DNA of 64,000 nucleotides from CAYGDP01 sp964348665. Lineage in GTDB: Bacteria; Verrucomicrobiota; Verrucomicrobiia; Palsa-1439; CAYGDP01. The stretch lies in contig CAYGDP010000001.1 of assembly GCA_964348665.1 (NCBI GenBank), positions 62,001 through 126,000 of the forward strand, in the 5' to 3' direction. Numbering within the stretch: position 1 is the first letter of the stretch; every line of letters starts with the position of its first letter. The position numbers and the translations under genes were made by a program. Shown piece after piece: positions 55,860 through 64,000 of this stretch. The notes beneath the pieces are model-generated. The model saw only the letters and a program-made list of their open reading frames with translations, was not told the origin of the DNA and ran no database searches.

Positions 55860-57205
55860 GCGTGACGCTTCAAGCCATCATGCATTTGAGTACGGCGAAT
55901 TTCACCGCGCCTCTACAGCGCGCGCAGAGCCAGCTACAAAGTTTTGTCGGGCAACTCGCCCCACTCAGCACGTCAATTGCCACGGCGTTCTCCGTTGGGG
56001 CTGTCATCGATTTTGCCAGGAGAATTATCAACACAGGGGACGAAATCGCAAATCTATCTGCGCGGTTGGGAATTTCGTCGGATTCGTTACAACGCCTCGG
56101 TTTTGCGGCGAGCCAATCGGGATCAAGCATGCAAAGCCTGACGGGTGGCATCCAACACTTGATCCGTAGTATTGCTGATGCGCGCGGGGGATCGGAAGAG
56201 ACAACTTCCGCCTTCAATCGTTTAGGGATCTCCGCTGAGATGATCCAACAGGCGTCTCCCGAGGAAATGTTTCTGGCGATCGCGGATGGACTGGCCCGGT
56301 CTGAAAATAAAACCCAAGCCATGGCGGATGTATTCCAGGTTCTTGGTCGTGGCGCGGGAGATTTGATTCCGCTTCTACGCGAAGGCCGCGCGGAAATCGA
56401 AAGGCTTGGGTCGAGTGCCCCAATTATCAGCGCGGAGAGCATCCAGTCCATAAAGGATGCCAATGACGAATTTGAGCGACTTTCTCTCGATCTGAAATCA
56501 TCATTCGCCCCGGCCGTAGCTGGCGTGGCATCAGTTCTCTCTGATACCGTAAAGGGCTTCAAGGCGATAGGAGCTGCAATTGGCGCCTGGTCAATAGCGC
56601 CAGAGGTCGGATGGGAGAATGCGATGGTTGGCTTTAACGAGCAGATAAACGAAATTGCAGGGAAACCAGCTAAACCCTTCAAAAGCACAACGGAAAGCGC
56701 GATGGCCGCTGTCGTCGCGCTTGAAAAACTGAATCGAGAACTTCAGCCAATTCGCGATCGAATCTCCTCGCTCGATCAACAGATTTCCCTATTCGATGCG
56801 ACACCAGGGCAGAGGATTGATGCGCTCGATGAAAAACTCGCGTCCCTGCGCGGGCAGCAAAATGTCGTTGGAAATAAGGAGAGTAAAGAGTTTCTCGAAC
56901 TGGAAGAAAAAATCAAGCGTGCGCTTCTCGAACGGCTTGAGTTGCAAAAGCAAATCAATTCACAAGACACGAGGTTAGAACAGCACGCGGAGGACGTGGT
57001 GGACGAACTGACGACCCCATTAAACCAACGCGAACAACGTCAACGAGGTTCGCCCGATGAATTTCAGAGAGTTGGTCTCTTCATTGGCGGCGGGGCGCGG
57101 CCCGAGTTAGATTTGCAACGGCGTACGGCAGCCGCGACTGAGAAAGCTTTACCAATTCTGGAAAAGATCGCGGATACGGAAGATCCAAATTTTGGAAATA
57201 TATAA
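55856..57205 (+). CDS. Tail tape measure protein
   Basis: The predicted protein of 449 residues is almost fully helical. ANLSARLGISSDSLQRLGFA, NRLGISAEMIQQASPEEMFL and MADVFQVLGRGAGDLIPLLR are the usual tape-measure N-terminal repeats. A coiled coil follows (RDRISSLDQQISLFDATPGQ), and the tail is charged. Length in this family sets tail length, so the tail should be short. It directly follows the frameshifted chaperone. Confidence 0.87.
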   Translation: MSVTLQAIMHLSTANFTAPLQRAQSQLQSFVGQLAPLSTSIATAFSVGAVIDFARRIINTGDEIANLSARLGISSDSLQRLGFAASQSGSSMQSLTGGIQHLIRSIADARGGSEETTSAFNRLGISAEMIQQASPEEMFLAIADGLARSENKTQAMADVFQVLGRGAGDLIPLLREGRAEIERLGSSAPIISAESIQSIKDANDEFERLSLDLKSSFAPAVAGVASVLSDTVKGFKAIGAAIGAWSIAPEVGWENAMVGFNEQINEIAGKPAKPFKSTTESAMAAVVALEKLNRELQPIRDRISSLDQQISLFDATPGQRIDALDEKLASLRGQQNVVGNKESKEFLELEEKIKRALLERLELQKQINSQDTRLEQHAEDVVDELTTPLNQREQRQRGSPDEFQRVGLFIGGGARPELDLQRRTAAATEKALPILEKIADTEDPNFGNI

Positions 57206-57207
57206 CC

Positions 57208-57951
57208 ATGGGAACACCAGTTTGGAAAGGGGCTACGGGGATTACATTGTTGGCTGGATACCCGAAGATCCAAGGCCAATTGAGCAAGCGCACGGCCGTG
57301 GCGAAATACGCTGCCCCATGGCAGACAATTCTATCAAGCGTGCCCATTATCGGCGCGCAGAGTCCCGATCTGCCGCCCGATCTCGAAATCGAGACTTACG
57401 ATCAGGAGCGTGGCGACACGACTGATGGGATACTGACCGTTCATTTCAAGACCGCCGATGGCGTCGCGCCATCAACGCCGCCCGTCTTGCCGCGCACGGA
57501 AATTTTAGTGCGTTGGGAACGAGTCCAAAAACGCTTGAAGGAACATCCACGCTACAATTCCGCACCCTTGGCACTGACAGCAGAACAATTCGCTAAAATC
57601 GAGAATGCGCTCAACGAGCGCGATGACGGCAAGCGCGCCGCGATCGTCGCCGCCTTCACTGGCGCACAACCCGAACTCTACGCATCCTTGGAGAGCGGTA
57701 ACGACAGCTATTGGATCTCCATTCCGATCGTTACTCGAATCACGCATAGCTACACCAAGCCTACCTCTGGTGTCGCGTTGAACTTACGGCAGCTTCCACC
57801 GGACTACCCTGGATACGCGACGCGTTGGCTTAAGACGCAGGACGAAGCTCGCCCGAATGGGCAAATCTGGCAGCGGGTCGAGGAATGGACTGGTGTGGAT
57901 CGAATCAATGAAAATGTTTACGCCGAGGCGGTCCCGCCAACTGCGCCATGA
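57208..57951 (+). CDS. Distal tail or baseplate protein
   Basis: The predicted protein of 247 residues is mixed alpha/beta (LLAGYPKIQGQLSKRTAVAK, IGAQSPDLPPDLEIETYDQE, DSYWISIPIVTRITHSYTKP). The place after the tape measure fits a distal tail protein. No family is recognised. The stop overlaps the next start by 4 bases. Confidence 0.55.
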   Translation: MGTPVWKGATGITLLAGYPKIQGQLSKRTAVAKYAAPWQTILSSVPIIGAQSPDLPPDLEIETYDQERGDTTDGILTVHFKTADGVAPSTPPVLPRTEILVRWERVQKRLKEHPRYNSAPLALTAEQFAKIENALNERDDGKRAAIVAAFTGAQPELYASLESGNDSYWISIPIVTRITHSYTKPTSGVALNLRQLPPDYPGYATRWLKTQDEARPNGQIWQRVEEWTGVDRINENVYAEAVPPTAP

Positions 57952-58496
57952 GACCGCCGCGATACGCCCGCAAAGGTGAAGACGCGAGGACCCTGTGGAT
58001 CCTATTCAATGAACTCAAAGACTTTTGTATCTCGTTCACGCCGCTGCCATCGGGCGATATTCTAGGGGAAAGAACTTCGACGGGAACATCGTATCGGCTG
58101 GCCAAAGATCGGCGCGGCGGTGCGAAATCTGGCACTGATTACTTTCCGCGATTCCACATCGTAGCCAAGAGCGGACTGACCGTAACGATGAAGTTTGGAG
58201 ATCGAGTTTTTCCACTGCGCGGCGTAGGCGGTCAACCATTAAAACTCACTCTAGCGGAAGGCGATATGACACTGCCGGATAACTCGACACAGCAAATTTA
58301 CATCGCTGTGAATCCCGATCCATTTGTGCCAACGTCGCTGACCAGGCATTCTGCCACAGTTACCCCTGATCAACCGGCGCCGTTGGCTTTGAGGTATTTG
58401 CACAAGGCAACAGTGGTTACTTCGAGCGGCATTGTAACGAGCATATTGAACTACGACATGGACCAAGTGGATTGGTCGTTCAGTTTCTACGAGTAG
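57948..58496 (+). CDS. Tail-tip protein, unknown
   Basis: The predicted protein of 182 residues (DARTLWILFNELKDFCISFT, FHIVAKSGLTVTMKFGDRVF, ALRYLHKATVVTSSGIVTSI) is beta-rich. It lies in the distal-tail gene row with no recognisable family. Confidence 0.5.
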   Translation: MRPPRYARKGEDARTLWILFNELKDFCISFTPLPSGDILGERTSTGTSYRLAKDRRGGAKSGTDYFPRFHIVAKSGLTVTMKFGDRVFPLRGVGGQPLKLTLAEGDMTLPDNSTQQIYIAVNPDPFVPTSLTRHSATVTPDQPAPLALRYLHKATVVTSSGIVTSILNYDMDQVDWSFSFYE

Positions 58497-58500
58497 AGCC

Positions 58501-59580
58501 ATGCCATTCACCCAATTTCCCGTTTATTCCGCGCGACTGTCAACCTTGGCGAAAAACAAGGATGTTACGGAACTCAATGAATTGTTTGCTGGCCTTGATG
58601 AGAGGCAAGCTGCGAAGACGTGCGCCGCGTTAAATCCCACGGTGCTTCCCGACTATCACCCTTCACATCACCGGCACGTGGCAGATATTCAACGATCAAT
58701 CCAGTTACTTCTGTCGAGTCCAGCACCGTACCTCGTTCCGACCCTATGTCGTCCCTACGATCACGCCAGTCCAGTCTACCAGGACTTGCTCGATGGCTTC
58801 TGCATAGAAGCCGGAATTGGCGGGAGCATCAGCGGGGCAAAGAAATGGACTACGCATCCTCAACGCGGAACCGCGTTGGGCGCGCCAGAGCAATACGACT
58901 CGCGCGCGCCGAATCCGCCACCCTTTACTCAGCGGGCTTTTGCAGAACATCTTAACGAAACGTGGAATGCGTTGAAGGAATTGCGGTGGTTGGATCGGAG
59001 CGACATGTTCACCTTCACCGAGGTGAAGTATAAGGGTGCGACGGTTCAGGGGGCGGAGCATTTTGGGGATACGCCAGCATCGATCTACGCGATGGCCGTA
59101 GCGGCGGCGGAGTCATTCGGCTGGGTTGACGCCAGTAGCGTCCAAGCCTGTCCACACGAACATAGGACGTTGTTTTCCAGAACTAGCATTCCAGCGTTGG
59201 GTCAATCCTTCATTCGAGTGGACGTCGTGCGAGCGAGGATCACCTACCAGATAGACTATGGAGACTGTAACATTCAAGAAGCCAAGTTTTTCGGCTATGC
59301 CAGTTCACAGGTACCAGCGGCGTTCATTCCGAACTGCAACGCCTCTTTACTGGCGGACGCTCATTCTTTCTCGAATCCATCCGAGCCGTTCGGACTTCCG
59401 CACAACGAGTCCCCATCCACGTCAGACTCTTTCTGTGGGGCAAGTGCCGCCGAGGGAACATTCATCTTCGAGTTTACTTTCGCACCCCTACCTGGGTTGG
59501 TTGGCGACGGTTCGTCGTCCGCCGGATGGCAGAAGCACTTGCTCGGCCTGGCTGTAAAACCGAATTTCTCGTACATCTAA
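58501..59580 (+). CDS. Distal tail protein, unknown
   Basis: The predicted protein of 359 residues has an N-terminal helical part (VTELNELFAGLDERQAAKTC) and a beta-rich second half (QSFIRVDVVRARITYQIDYG) with several scattered cysteines. No enzymatic motif is visible. The position suggests a tail-tip or receptor-related structural part. Confidence 0.5.
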   Translation: MPFTQFPVYSARLSTLAKNKDVTELNELFAGLDERQAAKTCAALNPTVLPDYHPSHHRHVADIQRSIQLLLSSPAPYLVPTLCRPYDHASPVYQDLLDGFCIEAGIGGSISGAKKWTTHPQRGTALGAPEQYDSRAPNPPPFTQRAFAEHLNETWNALKELRWLDRSDMFTFTEVKYKGATVQGAEHFGDTPASIYAMAVAAAESFGWVDASSVQACPHEHRTLFSRTSIPALGQSFIRVDVVRARITYQIDYGDCNIQEAKFFGYASSQVPAAFIPNCNASLLADAHSFSNPSEPFGLPHNESPSTSDSFCGASAAEGTFIFEFTFAPLPGLVGDGSSSAGWQKHLLGLAVKPNFSYI

Positions 59581-59588
59581 TCCCGCGC

Positions 59589-59606
59589 GCACCGCGCGCA
59601 GGGCGA
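59589..59606 (+). repeat. 18-base prophage motif, copy 3 (gap after the distal tail gene)
   Basis: GCACCGCGCGCAGGGCGA, one base different from the copy at 38752. GCAGGG and T6 follow, so this gap (59581-59654) may also act as a weak terminator before the fibre genes. Confidence 0.6.
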
Positions 59607-59654
59607 GCAGGGTTTTTTGCTATGGGCGGGTGTCTACGGTAGCTTACGGCTGCT

Positions 59655-60596
59655 GTGGCGAGCTTCCTTAATATTTTCTTCGACGTTCAGAATGGACGGA
59701 TGTATAGCTCGCTGGCGACGGCGCTTCCCCTCGATCGTTTGAAGTTCAAGCAAAACACCCAGGTCAAAATGCGACTGTATCCTGTCGAGCGCGGGAGCAA
59801 TCTCGCTTTGCAATACGTGGACTTGACCGGCAACACAATCAGGGTCGGGGTTTGCGGTGGCACCGGGAAACCCACCGGCACGGCCAGTGATCCAACACCA
59901 CAGACCATCGCGCTGGCGACGAATTTCAACGCGATCGCCAATGGTTTCGAGACGGCCACAAACCTTGATTTCAACAATACTGATGTTGCTACTTTTTTGG
60001 GATCGCTGGCGGCCAAGGAGAGCACATTCGAGATCGAGGCGACGGATCCAAGCGGCTATCGGACCAAGTACGTCCAAGAGGGTTGCGATGTTTTGGCCGC
60101 GGTGATCGAGAGCACGCCGAGCGGACCTTCGCCTGGCCAGACCTATTATACAAAGGAGGAAGCGGACGGACTTTTTAAGCGTGGGTTCGTCAAAATTCTT
60201 GCCGCCGATGAGACGTACACGACGACGACTTTAGCGGATTCGGCTGGTCTAACCGGGGCGTTGGTGAACGATGAACTGTACGAGTTTGAGGGGGAGTTTA
60301 TCTTTACTTGTGCTGGCGACCCAGGGGGGATCAAGTATTCGGTCAGCGGTCCAACCACCCCTGTCTTTGTGAGGTTTACGGATGAGTTCAATGATCCAAC
60401 CGAGAAAACCGCCTACGACCAAACTTTTGAAACTCAATCTGATGGTGTTAATACGTGGCGGATTCGATTGAGTGGATCCATCAAGACTGCGGCATCGGGC
60501 AATCTCAAACCTCGATTCGCGCAATTGCTCTCCAACGCTACGCCGGTCACGATCAAAAAGGGTAGCTGGTTTCGCGCAGGCAGGAAGCTTGGATAA
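59655..60596 (+). CDS. Baseplate or upper fibre protein
   Basis: The predicted protein of 313 residues starts at GTG 59655. It has an N-terminal beta domain (MASFLNIFFDVQNGRMYSSL), a hinge PGQTYYTKEEADGLFKRGFV (YYTK.EAD..F is a common coil start in tail fibres) and a C-terminal jelly-roll-like part ending in a basic tail. Such proteins hold receptor-binding fibres to the tail. Starts were judged by frame and position. Confidence 0.65.
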   Translation: MASFLNIFFDVQNGRMYSSLATALPLDRLKFKQNTQVKMRLYPVERGSNLALQYVDLTGNTIRVGVCGGTGKPTGTASDPTPQTIALATNFNAIANGFETATNLDFNNTDVATFLGSLAAKESTFEIEATDPSGYRTKYVQEGCDVLAAVIESTPSGPSPGQTYYTKEEADGLFKRGFVKILAADETYTTTTLADSAGLTGALVNDELYEFEGEFIFTCAGDPGGIKYSVSGPTTPVFVRFTDEFNDPTEKTAYDQTFETQSDGVNTWRIRLSGSIKTAASGNLKPRFAQLLSNATPVTIKKGSWFRAGRKLG

Positions 60597-60599
60597 AAA

Positions 60600-63215
60600 A
60601 TGAACCGTTTTACTTCATACATTCAAGGCCGACATGTAAGCGCGACGGCGCCGAAGGATGGGCACAGCTTTGTTTTCAACAAAGCAACGGGTGAGTACGA
60701 TGTAAAATTCGATGGTCAACGCGTCTTGTTGCCGGTCAGGCTGGTCAGAGAATCGGCGCTGCCAGCGTTCACGCACTCAAACGGTGTGTTGACCGCATCG
60801 GCAAACGGGGCATTCCCGTCAACGGATAGCGTTACTCCAGCGCTCAACGACGAAATCGTGGTGGTGGGTGAGACTGGAGCCAACAAAAAATACAACGGCC
60901 CATATAAGTTGACCGACGCCGGAAGCGCGGGAACACCATGGGTGCTAACGCGGCGGTCGGACGCTAACGAGAATCACGAGTTTCAGCCAGGCATGTTGAT
61001 CGGCGTGATGGAGGGCACTCTAAACGCCGGAACGGTTTGGCAATTCTCGAATACGACCGAGCCTGTATTGGGCACGACTGATCTTGGTTTCCGAAAGGCG
61101 AGCGGTTCCGGCGGCGTTCCTGGTGGAGCCAACCGAGAGATTCAGTATAACAATAATGGCGTCTTCGGCGGCAGTGCTCGCTACAAATTTCTCGACGACG
61201 GCGTTACGTTCGTATTATTTGATCACGCTGATCAAGTCACACTGGATCGGTGGACCGTGGATGGTTTGGCGCATGGTTTTACCGATCAAGCTCCCACCGA
61301 CACATTCTTTTTGATCGGTGTCTACAACTTAGCTACTGCTGGCGGTGTCTGGCTGGCAGGCTTGGCAGCGGATACCAATCCCGCATGGGGTCAATATGGT
61401 GCAAACATCGGCGCGAGCGCTACGCTCCCTGTGCAGCGTTTTAGCGCGTCCAAAAAGAGTGGAGCGGATTTTGCCGCGTGCGCAGCCACAGACTTGATGT
61501 ATGAGTTTGCAAATAACGAGAGCACGCCACGGCTACGGATCTTCGGCGATGGGATGGTTGATTTCATAAAGCCTGATGCCAGCGCCGCGATGTTTCGATT
61601 TCGGATGACGGGGTTAGACCATGGGATTACGGGCATTGCCCCCACGGATGTTTGGGGTGTAATACAGCAATCAGCGGCCGCTGGCGGGGTTTATGTGCTT
61701 GGCTTGGGGTCTAATACCGGCCAGGTGCTATATTTCGATGCGATAAACACTGGCGCAAGCACAACTGTCGCTCCAGTTCATTTCAACATCGCGAAAAAAT
61801 CCGGCACCGGATCAGCGGCATGTGCGGCAGGCGATCTCATTTTCAAGATACAAAACTACGCGACGAGCGCGCTTCAATTGTATGGCGATGGCAGCATGAC
61901 GTTGGCGGGTGCATTGACCGTTCAGGGTAATCTGACGATCAATGGAACGACGACAACCATTGATTCGACGACCCTCGATGTCGAGGACCGGGTGATACAC
62001 GTCAACCATACCACCGGGGCCGACACCCCCGTCCCTACCGCAATTTGCGGGGTGGGCGTCCACCGCGGTGCTTCCGCGGGAGTTGCTCGCGATCACGCTG
62101 CGTTTCTGTGGGACGAGGCAAACACCAGGTTTATCCTCGCATGGAATACTGGTGGTGATGATTCCACGATCGGTGCGCAACTTGCGCTGCACGCACTTTC
62201 GTTCACAGGTTCCGGCGCTGGTCTTACATCACTCAACGCTGGTTCATTGTCGTCGGGCACGGTCCCAACCGCTCGTCTTGGAAGCGGCACGGCAGATAGC
62301 ACTACAGTTTTGCGCGGCGACTCAACATGGGCAACTTTCACCAGTCCGCCGTTCTCGGATGGTTCAGCAATTCTGAAAGGCAGCGCCGATGCCACGAAGC
62401 TTTTGCGGTTCGAGATTGATGGATTTACGACGGGAACGACGCGAGAGATCATCGTGCCAAATGCGGACGATACGATGGCGGTGTTGGCAGCCGCGCAGAC
62501 ATTCACCAATAAAACCCTCACAAGCCCAAAGATCGGCACGGGAATTTATGACACAAACGGAAATGAATTGTTTTTGCTTACCGCTACGGCCAGCGCGGTG
62601 AATGAATTGACTTATAACAACGCTGCAACGGGCGCAAATCCTACGTGGGCGTCCACTGGTGGTGATGCCAATATTGGCCAAGACTTCAAGATGAAGGGGA
62701 CCGGAGCGGTCAGGATACTAAACGCTACCGGTGATGATGTGCTTCATTTTCAGGCGTCCAATGCTACGTTGCGCGTTGGGAAATCAGGGGTAACGGGTGG
62801 AATCATCACAATTGATTCTGGCGGCTCAATGCGTAATTGGGCAGCGCAGGGTGGCATTGAGTTTATCAACTCGGGCGCCGGGGCGTACAAGCCGATCGCG
62901 GCGGATTTCTTCGAGTCTGTAAGCGCAGGGACTTTGACGGCCCCAGCCTATCGCTTCAGGGATGAAACGGCTTTAGGCTTCTATCGGGTTGGATCCAGCG
63001 AAATCGGGGCGACAGGGGAAATTTTCACTGTCGGGAAAACGAATGCGCTCGCTAGAATCCGCGGGCGGGGGTTTTACACGGCCAATCCATCTGATCCGCC
63101 AGATGATCAATGGGATTTGCAGGTTATTGACACTGGTGCAACGGTCGTTTTGCGTTGTCGTTACAGAGACGTCAGCGCAGCCTCAACAAAAACCGGAGAT
63201 ATTCCATTGGCGTAA
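60600..63215 (+). CDS. Tail fibre protein with internal repeats
   Basis: The predicted protein of 871 residues is rich in Gly, Ala, Thr and Asn. NREIQYNNNGVFGGSARYKF and the later LTYNNAATGANPTWASTGGD are fibre-type turns. Two related blocks of about 110 residues lie at about 215-330 and 330-440 (TVDGLAHGFTDQAPTDTFFL and RMTGLDHGITGIAPTDVWGV; SASKKSGADFAACAATDLMY and NIAKKSGTGSAACAAGDLIF). The segment AGLTSLNAGSLSSGTVPTAR is the shaft motif shared by many phage fibres. It should bind the host receptor. Confidence 0.88.
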   Translation: MNRFTSYIQGRHVSATAPKDGHSFVFNKATGEYDVKFDGQRVLLPVRLVRESALPAFTHSNGVLTASANGAFPSTDSVTPALNDEIVVVGETGANKKYNGPYKLTDAGSAGTPWVLTRRSDANENHEFQPGMLIGVMEGTLNAGTVWQFSNTTEPVLGTTDLGFRKASGSGGVPGGANREIQYNNNGVFGGSARYKFLDDGVTFVLFDHADQVTLDRWTVDGLAHGFTDQAPTDTFFLIGVYNLATAGGVWLAGLAADTNPAWGQYGANIGASATLPVQRFSASKKSGADFAACAATDLMYEFANNESTPRLRIFGDGMVDFIKPDASAAMFRFRMTGLDHGITGIAPTDVWGVIQQSAAAGGVYVLGLGSNTGQVLYFDAINTGASTTVAPVHFNIAKKSGTGSAACAAGDLIFKIQNYATSALQLYGDGSMTLAGALTVQGNLTINGTTTTIDSTTLDVEDRVIHVNHTTGADTPVPTAICGVGVHRGASAGVARDHAAFLWDEANTRFILAWNTGGDDSTIGAQLALHALSFTGSGAGLTSLNAGSLSSGTVPTARLGSGTADSTTVLRGDSTWATFTSPPFSDGSAILKGSADATKLLRFEIDGFTTGTTREIIVPNADDTMAVLAAAQTFTNKTLTSPKIGTGIYDTNGNELFLLTATASAVNELTYNNAATGANPTWASTGGDANIGQDFKMKGTGAVRILNATGDDVLHFQASNATLRVGKSGVTGGIITIDSGGSMRNWAAQGGIEFINSGAGAYKPIAADFFESVSAGTLTAPAYRFRDETALGFYRVGSSEIGATGEIFTVGKTNALARIRGRGFYTANPSDPPDDQWDLQVIDTGATVVLRCRYRDVSAASTKTGDIPLA

Positions 63216-63244
63216 TATGTCCACCCATTTCGAGAAAGGAAACC

Positions 63245-63439
63245 ATGAAGATTGAACTCCAGAAGATTCCCAAAGACGACCCGGCAGCGATGCAGAATGA
63301 AAAACTGTCGGATTATCACGCGGACTTAAAGAAACGATTGGCCAAGGCTGTGGCCGACAATGACGCCACCTACGCCGTGGTAGTGGCGCTACAACAAAAG
63401 AAAAAGGACTGCGAGGCAGTGATGCTCGCCAGATTTTAA
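63245..63439 (+). CDS. Small helical protein after the tail fibre
   Basis: The predicted protein of 64 residues (MKIELQKIPKDDPAAMQNEK, then ALQQKKKDCEAVMLARF) has a good Shine-Dalgarno (GAAAGGA) before ATG 63245. No family is recognised; possibly a fibre assembly factor. Confidence 0.55.
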   Translation: MKIELQKIPKDDPAAMQNEKLSDYHADLKKRLAKAVADNDATYAVVVALQQKKKDCEAVMLARF

Positions 63440-63441
63440 CC

Positions 63442-63918
63442 ATGAAAAAATCAGACCTATTGCGATTCCATGATGGCCTGGTGGATGTCATGCATCTCGG
63501 GGGTGTAGAGTTCAGTTACGCCGTCAACCTGAACTACTTTGCCATTCGTGACCAAGTGGCCGCGTTACGCAAATCAATCGAGCCGGGTGAGGATTACGAG
63601 GCTTTCGAGAGAGAGAGGCTTGAGCTTTGCAAGAAGCACGCGAAAAAAGACGACAAGGGTAAGCCCATGACAATCCCGATACCGGGTGGGATCCGGTACG
63701 TGTTTGGCGATTGCGTCGACCTCTTCGAGAAGCAACTTACCGTCCTCCGCAAGAAGCACAAATCCGCGATCGAGGCGCAAGAAAAGCGCGAGAAGGATTA
63801 CGCGGAAATCCTGAAACAGGATTTCCAGTTTGCGGTCTCCATGGTCAAGCCGGAGAAATGCCCCAAGGAGATCACCGGGGCGAAAATGATGGCGATTTGG
63901 GAGATGGTTGAAAAGTAA
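63442..63918 (+). CDS. Helical phage protein
   Basis: The predicted protein of 158 residues (MKKSDLLRFHDGLVDVMHLG, YAVNLNYFAIRDQVAALRKS, DLFEKQLTVLRKKHKSAIEA) is strongly charged, with coiled-coil character. It is two bases after the previous gene. Function is unknown. Confidence 0.6.
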   Translation: MKKSDLLRFHDGLVDVMHLGGVEFSYAVNLNYFAIRDQVAALRKSIEPGEDYEAFERERLELCKKHAKKDDKGKPMTIPIPGGIRYVFGDCVDLFEKQLTVLRKKHKSAIEAQEKREKDYAEILKQDFQFAVSMVKPEKCPKEITGAKMMAIWEMVEK

Positions 63919-63919
63919 T

Positions 63920-64000
63920 ATGCGGAAGCTCCGCGCCAACCCCGCGACGATCCTGCGAACCTCCCGCCACCCTTCTCCAAGGCTAAATCCATCCAGCGTC
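63920..64000 (+). CDS. Start of a further frame, cut by the window edge
   Basis: ATG 63920 opens MRKLRANPATILRTSRHPSP and is still open at the edge. Too little is visible to judge. No Shine-Dalgarno is evident beyond the AAAAG at the end of the previous gene. Confidence 0.25.
   Translation, partial: MRKLRANPATILRTSRHPSPRLNPSSV

Larger units (their letters stand above)
26402..64000. mobile_element. Mu-like transposable prophage, right end outside the window
   Basis: Portal, split terminase, repressor, MuA-type DDE transposase, MuB-type ATPase, Gam, Mu F/G/I/T-type head genes and tail genes form one complementary set with no duplicates. The packaging/lysis block (26,481-33,188) and the repressor read leftward, while the early and late genes read rightward from about 38,300. 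This order differs from Mu, where the repressor lies at the left end and packaging genes follow the early region. No integrase or contractile sheath gene is seen. Confidence 0.92.

Overview
The window joins a bacterial chromosome (about 1-26,390) to the left part of a transposable, Mu-like prophage (about 26,400-64,000, running off the right edge). The host is most likely a member of the Verrucomicrobiota. The reasons are the mix of families (tandem GIDE-domain proteins with LemA, DCC thiol-disulfide proteins with DUF2071 proteins, an N-terminal zinc-finger rhomboid, an Nramp-like carrier with a non-canonical metal site) and many short GC-rich hairpin repeats that lie inside genes and are translated (peptides such as ALECGSLLP or IGAxRAPLQ). 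The phylum call is inference; no rRNA or CRISPR array is present.

Host part, left to right: a secreted repeat protein (cut at the left edge); a relic of queE and then intact queE (7-deazaguanine pathway) beside a PqiA-like membrane protein; a class III aminotransferase and an O-antigen-ligase-like protein with TPRs; four tandem GIDE-domain membrane proteins ending in lemA, joined partly by 4-nt overlaps; a large secreted protein; a MazEF-like pair with a broken toxin; a TauD-like dioxygenase; an SRAP/HMCES-type DNA-crosslink protein; an Nramp-like transporter; a secreted thioredoxin-fold protein interrupted by one in-frame UGA in a Cys-Thr-UGA motif with a SECIS-like hairpin behind it (a probable selenoprotein); a PfkB kinase; a rhomboid protease; an aldehyde dehydrogenase; and a leftward operon started by a GbsR-type regulator (small protein, membrane protein, three DCC proteins, two DUF2071-type proteins). 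Nine host promoters plus one lying before the queE relic show a fixed 16-bp spacer, and several place the -10 box only 1-9 bases before the start codon, so many transcripts should be leaderless or nearly so.

Prophage part: the packaging and lysis genes come first and read leftward (portal; terminase split into separate nuclease and ATPase genes with a DNA methyltransferase and two small genes between them; an initiator-type tRNA; small terminase; overlapping spanin-like pair; two membrane proteins). Next is a cargo block (HicB-like pair, HEAT-repeat protein, secreted metzincin-type protease, another secreted protein). A cI/LexA-type repressor then faces a rightward early operon (Cro/Ner-like protein, several tiny coupled genes, ParB-like protein, MuA-type transposase, MuB-type ATPase, Gam, and many small zinc-binding or unknown proteins including a polymerase-X-like nucleotidyltransferase). 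The rightward late region holds the Mu F-type head protein (fused to a kinase-like domain), G, a retropepsin-like protease fused to the scaffold, decoration protein, T-type capsid, neck and tail genes with a -1 frameshift cassette, a short tape measure, distal tail proteins and a tail fibre. No contractile sheath gene is seen, so the virion is probably a Mu-headed siphovirus.

The observations most worth a second look are the prophage initiator tRNA, the methyltransferase read sensibly in two overlapping frames, the split terminase, the head protein-kinase fusion, the aspartyl protease-scaffold fusion, the candidate selenoprotein, a small zinc domain used in three phage proteins including the MuB homologue, and repeat-derived peptide insertions in host enzymes.
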